64,000 nt of DNA, taken from Pseudomonas sp. GM41(2012). Lineage in GTDB: Bacteria; Pseudomonadota; Gammaproteobacteria; Pseudomonadales; Pseudomonadaceae. The translations under genes and the position numbers were made by a program. The notes under the pieces are model-generated. The model was not told the origin of the DNA. It saw only the letters and a list, made by a program, of their open reading frames with translations, and did not search any database. The stretch lies in assembly GCF_000282315.2 (NCBI RefSeq), contig NZ_AKJN02000002.1, positions 62,001 through 126,000 of the forward strand. Reading direction: 5' to 3'. Shown piece after piece: positions 62,834-64,000 of this stretch; within the stretch, counting starts at the first letter, position 1, and every line of letters begins with the position of its first letter.

Positions 62834-62891
62834 CGGCTAATCTTGCCGCCAGCTGATGCCACGCGGTCGTGGCAAACATGAGGATAAAAAT

Positions 62892-64000
62892 ATGGCTACC
62901 ACCACCCTTGGGGTCAAACTTGACGACCCGACCCGCGAGCGCCTCAAGGCCGCCGCGACCTCGATTGATCGAACGCCGCACTGGCTGATCAAGCAGGCAA
63001 TTTTCAATTACCTGGAAAAACTCGAGGGTGGTGCAACCCTGACCGAGCTGAGCGGTTTGATCAGCAAAGATGCTGACGACGCCGGCGAAGTCCACGCTGA
63101 CCACGCGCACCAATGCTTCCTCGAATTCGCCGAAAGCATCCTGCCGCAATCGGTCCTGCGCGCTTCGATCACCGCCGCTTACCGTCGCCCTGAGCCGGAA
63201 GTGGTGCCGATGCTGATCGAGCAGGCTCGCCTGCCGATCGCCATGGCCGAAGCCACCAACAAGCTCGCCGCCTCGATTGCCGAAAAACTGCGCAATCAGA
63301 AGAGCGCCGGCGGCCGTGCCGGGATTGTTCAGGGCCTGTTGCAGGAATTTTCCCTGTCGTCCCAGGAAGGCGTGGCGCTGATGTGCCTGGCCGAAGCGCT
63401 GCTGCGTATTCCGGACAAAGGCACCCGTGACGCACTGATCCGCGACAAGATCAGCACCGGCAACTGGCACCCGCACTTGGGTAACAGCCCGTCGCTGTTC
63501 GTCAACGCCGCCACTTGGGGCTTGCTGCTGACCGGCAAACTGGTCGCCACCCACAACGAAGCCGGCCTGACGTCGTCCTTGAGCCGCATCATCGGCAAGA
63601 GCGGCGAGCCGATGATCCGCAAGGGCGTCGACATGGCCATGCGCCTGATGGGCGAGCAGTTCGTGACCGGCGAAACCATCGCCGAAGCCCTGGCCAACGC
63701 CAGCAAGTTCGAAGCCAAAGGCTTCCGCTACTCCTACGACATGCTGGGTGAAGCCGCACTCACCGAGCACGATGCCCAGAAGTACCTGGCCTCGTACGAA
63801 CAAGCCATCCACTCGATCGGCAAAGCGTCTCACGGCCGTGGGATTTATGAAGGTCCGGGCATTTCCATCAAGCTGTCGGCACTGCACCCGCGTTACAGCC
63901 GTGCGCAGTACGAGCGTGTGATGGACGAGTTGTACCCGCGCCTGCTGTCGCTGACCCTGCTTGCCAAGCAATACGACATCGGCCTGAACATCGACGCCGA
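62892..64000 (+). CDS. putA: Bifunctional proline dehydrogenase / pyrroline-5-carboxylate dehydrogenase and repressor PutA, partial
   Basis: The first 369 residues are visible; the gene runs off the window. Residues about 1-50 form a ribbon-helix-helix DNA-binding domain (TTLGVKLDDPTRERLKAAAT, then TPHWLIKQAIFNYLEKLE), so the protein should be a trifunctional PutA that represses put genes when proline is low. The dimerisation/arm region follows. The proline dehydrogenase barrel begins near residue 260 with FRYSYDMLGEAALTEHDAQK, GPGISIKLSALHPRYSRAQY and ends at the edge within DIGLNIDAE. ATG preceded by AGGA. It is divergent from putP. Confidence 0.97.
   Translation, partial: MATTTLGVKLDDPTRERLKAAATSIDRTPHWLIKQAIFNYLEKLEGGATLTELSGLISKDADDAGEVHADHAHQCFLEFAESILPQSVLRASITAAYRRPEPEVVPMLIEQARLPIAMAEATNKLAASIAEKLRNQKSAGGRAGIVQGLLQEFSLSSQEGVALMCLAEALLRIPDKGTRDALIRDKISTGNWHPHLGNSPSLFVNAATWGLLLTGKLVATHNEAGLTSSLSRIIGKSGEPMIRKGVDMAMRLMGEQFVTGETIAEALANASKFEAKGFRYSYDMLGEAALTEHDAQKYLASYEQAIHSIGKASHGRGIYEGPGISIKLSALHPRYSRAQYERVMDELYPRLLSLTLLAKQYDIGLNIDA

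Overview
The window is chromosomal DNA of a Pseudomonas, most likely of the P. fluorescens group. Gene content and order from yqiA to msrA follow the P. aeruginosa PA4968-PA5018 neighbourhood as I recall it, coding DNA is GC-rich, and intergenic gaps carry twelve REP-type inverted doublets typical of fluorescent pseudomonads.

Region 1 (1-8.8 kb): yqiA (cut by the window edge), cpdA, a YqiB/DUF1249 gene and nudF run leftward. A DUF3298-type lipoprotein follows. The thiamine pair cytX (hydroxymethylpyrimidine uptake) and thiC comes next, thiC behind a TPP riboswitch, and then a divergent TolC-type outer-membrane factor. Region 2 (8.8-38.9 kb) is the lipopolysaccharide block: waaA, hldE, msbA, a kinase-like gene, waaL, three glycosyltransferases (one Ssg-like, one WapH-like), the de-N-acetylase dnpA, mig-14, the carbamoyltransferase wapO, four consecutive sugar-kinase-like genes (a two-domain kinase, wapQ, wapP, waaP), waaG, waaC, waaF, and then glnE. 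Most genes overlap by 1-11 bases, so they are probably translationally coupled. They build the Kdo-heptose inner core, phosphorylate and carbamoylate it, extend and cap it, and flip it. Two interruptions stand out: a LysR/SMR/FAD-oxidoreductase/aldo-keto-reductase block, and a lower-GC insert at 27.1-28.6 kb with a DUF3800 gene, a YceK-like lipoprotein and a possible small RNA.

Region 3 (38.9-50.3 kb): aceEF (pyruvate dehydrogenase E1 and E2), with two GntR/FadR-type operator-like dyads upstream and a strong terminator downstream, then a PhoD-like phosphatase, the c-di-GMP phosphodiesterase dipA, msrA and rlmJ. Region 4 (50.3-60.9 kb) is accessory. It holds a small DUF6124-like gene behind what looks like a strongly structured RNA leader, and a leftward type VI secretion effector island: vgrG, a DUF4123 adaptor, a 1555-residue Rhs protein with a polymorphic C-terminal toxin tip, an acidic immunity candidate, and several AT-rich orphan small genes that may be displaced toxin/immunity modules. 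No T6SS structural genes are present. Region 5 (60.9-64 kb): divergent putP and putA (cut by the window edge), separated by a control region with six GTTGCA hexamers, the core recognised by the PutA repressor.

The observations I rate most worth checking are the structured leader of the DUF6124-like gene (50899-51007), the Rhs toxin tip with its immunity gene and adjacent orphan pair (51805-53560), the small RNA candidate at 27214-27274, and the paired dyads upstream of aceE.
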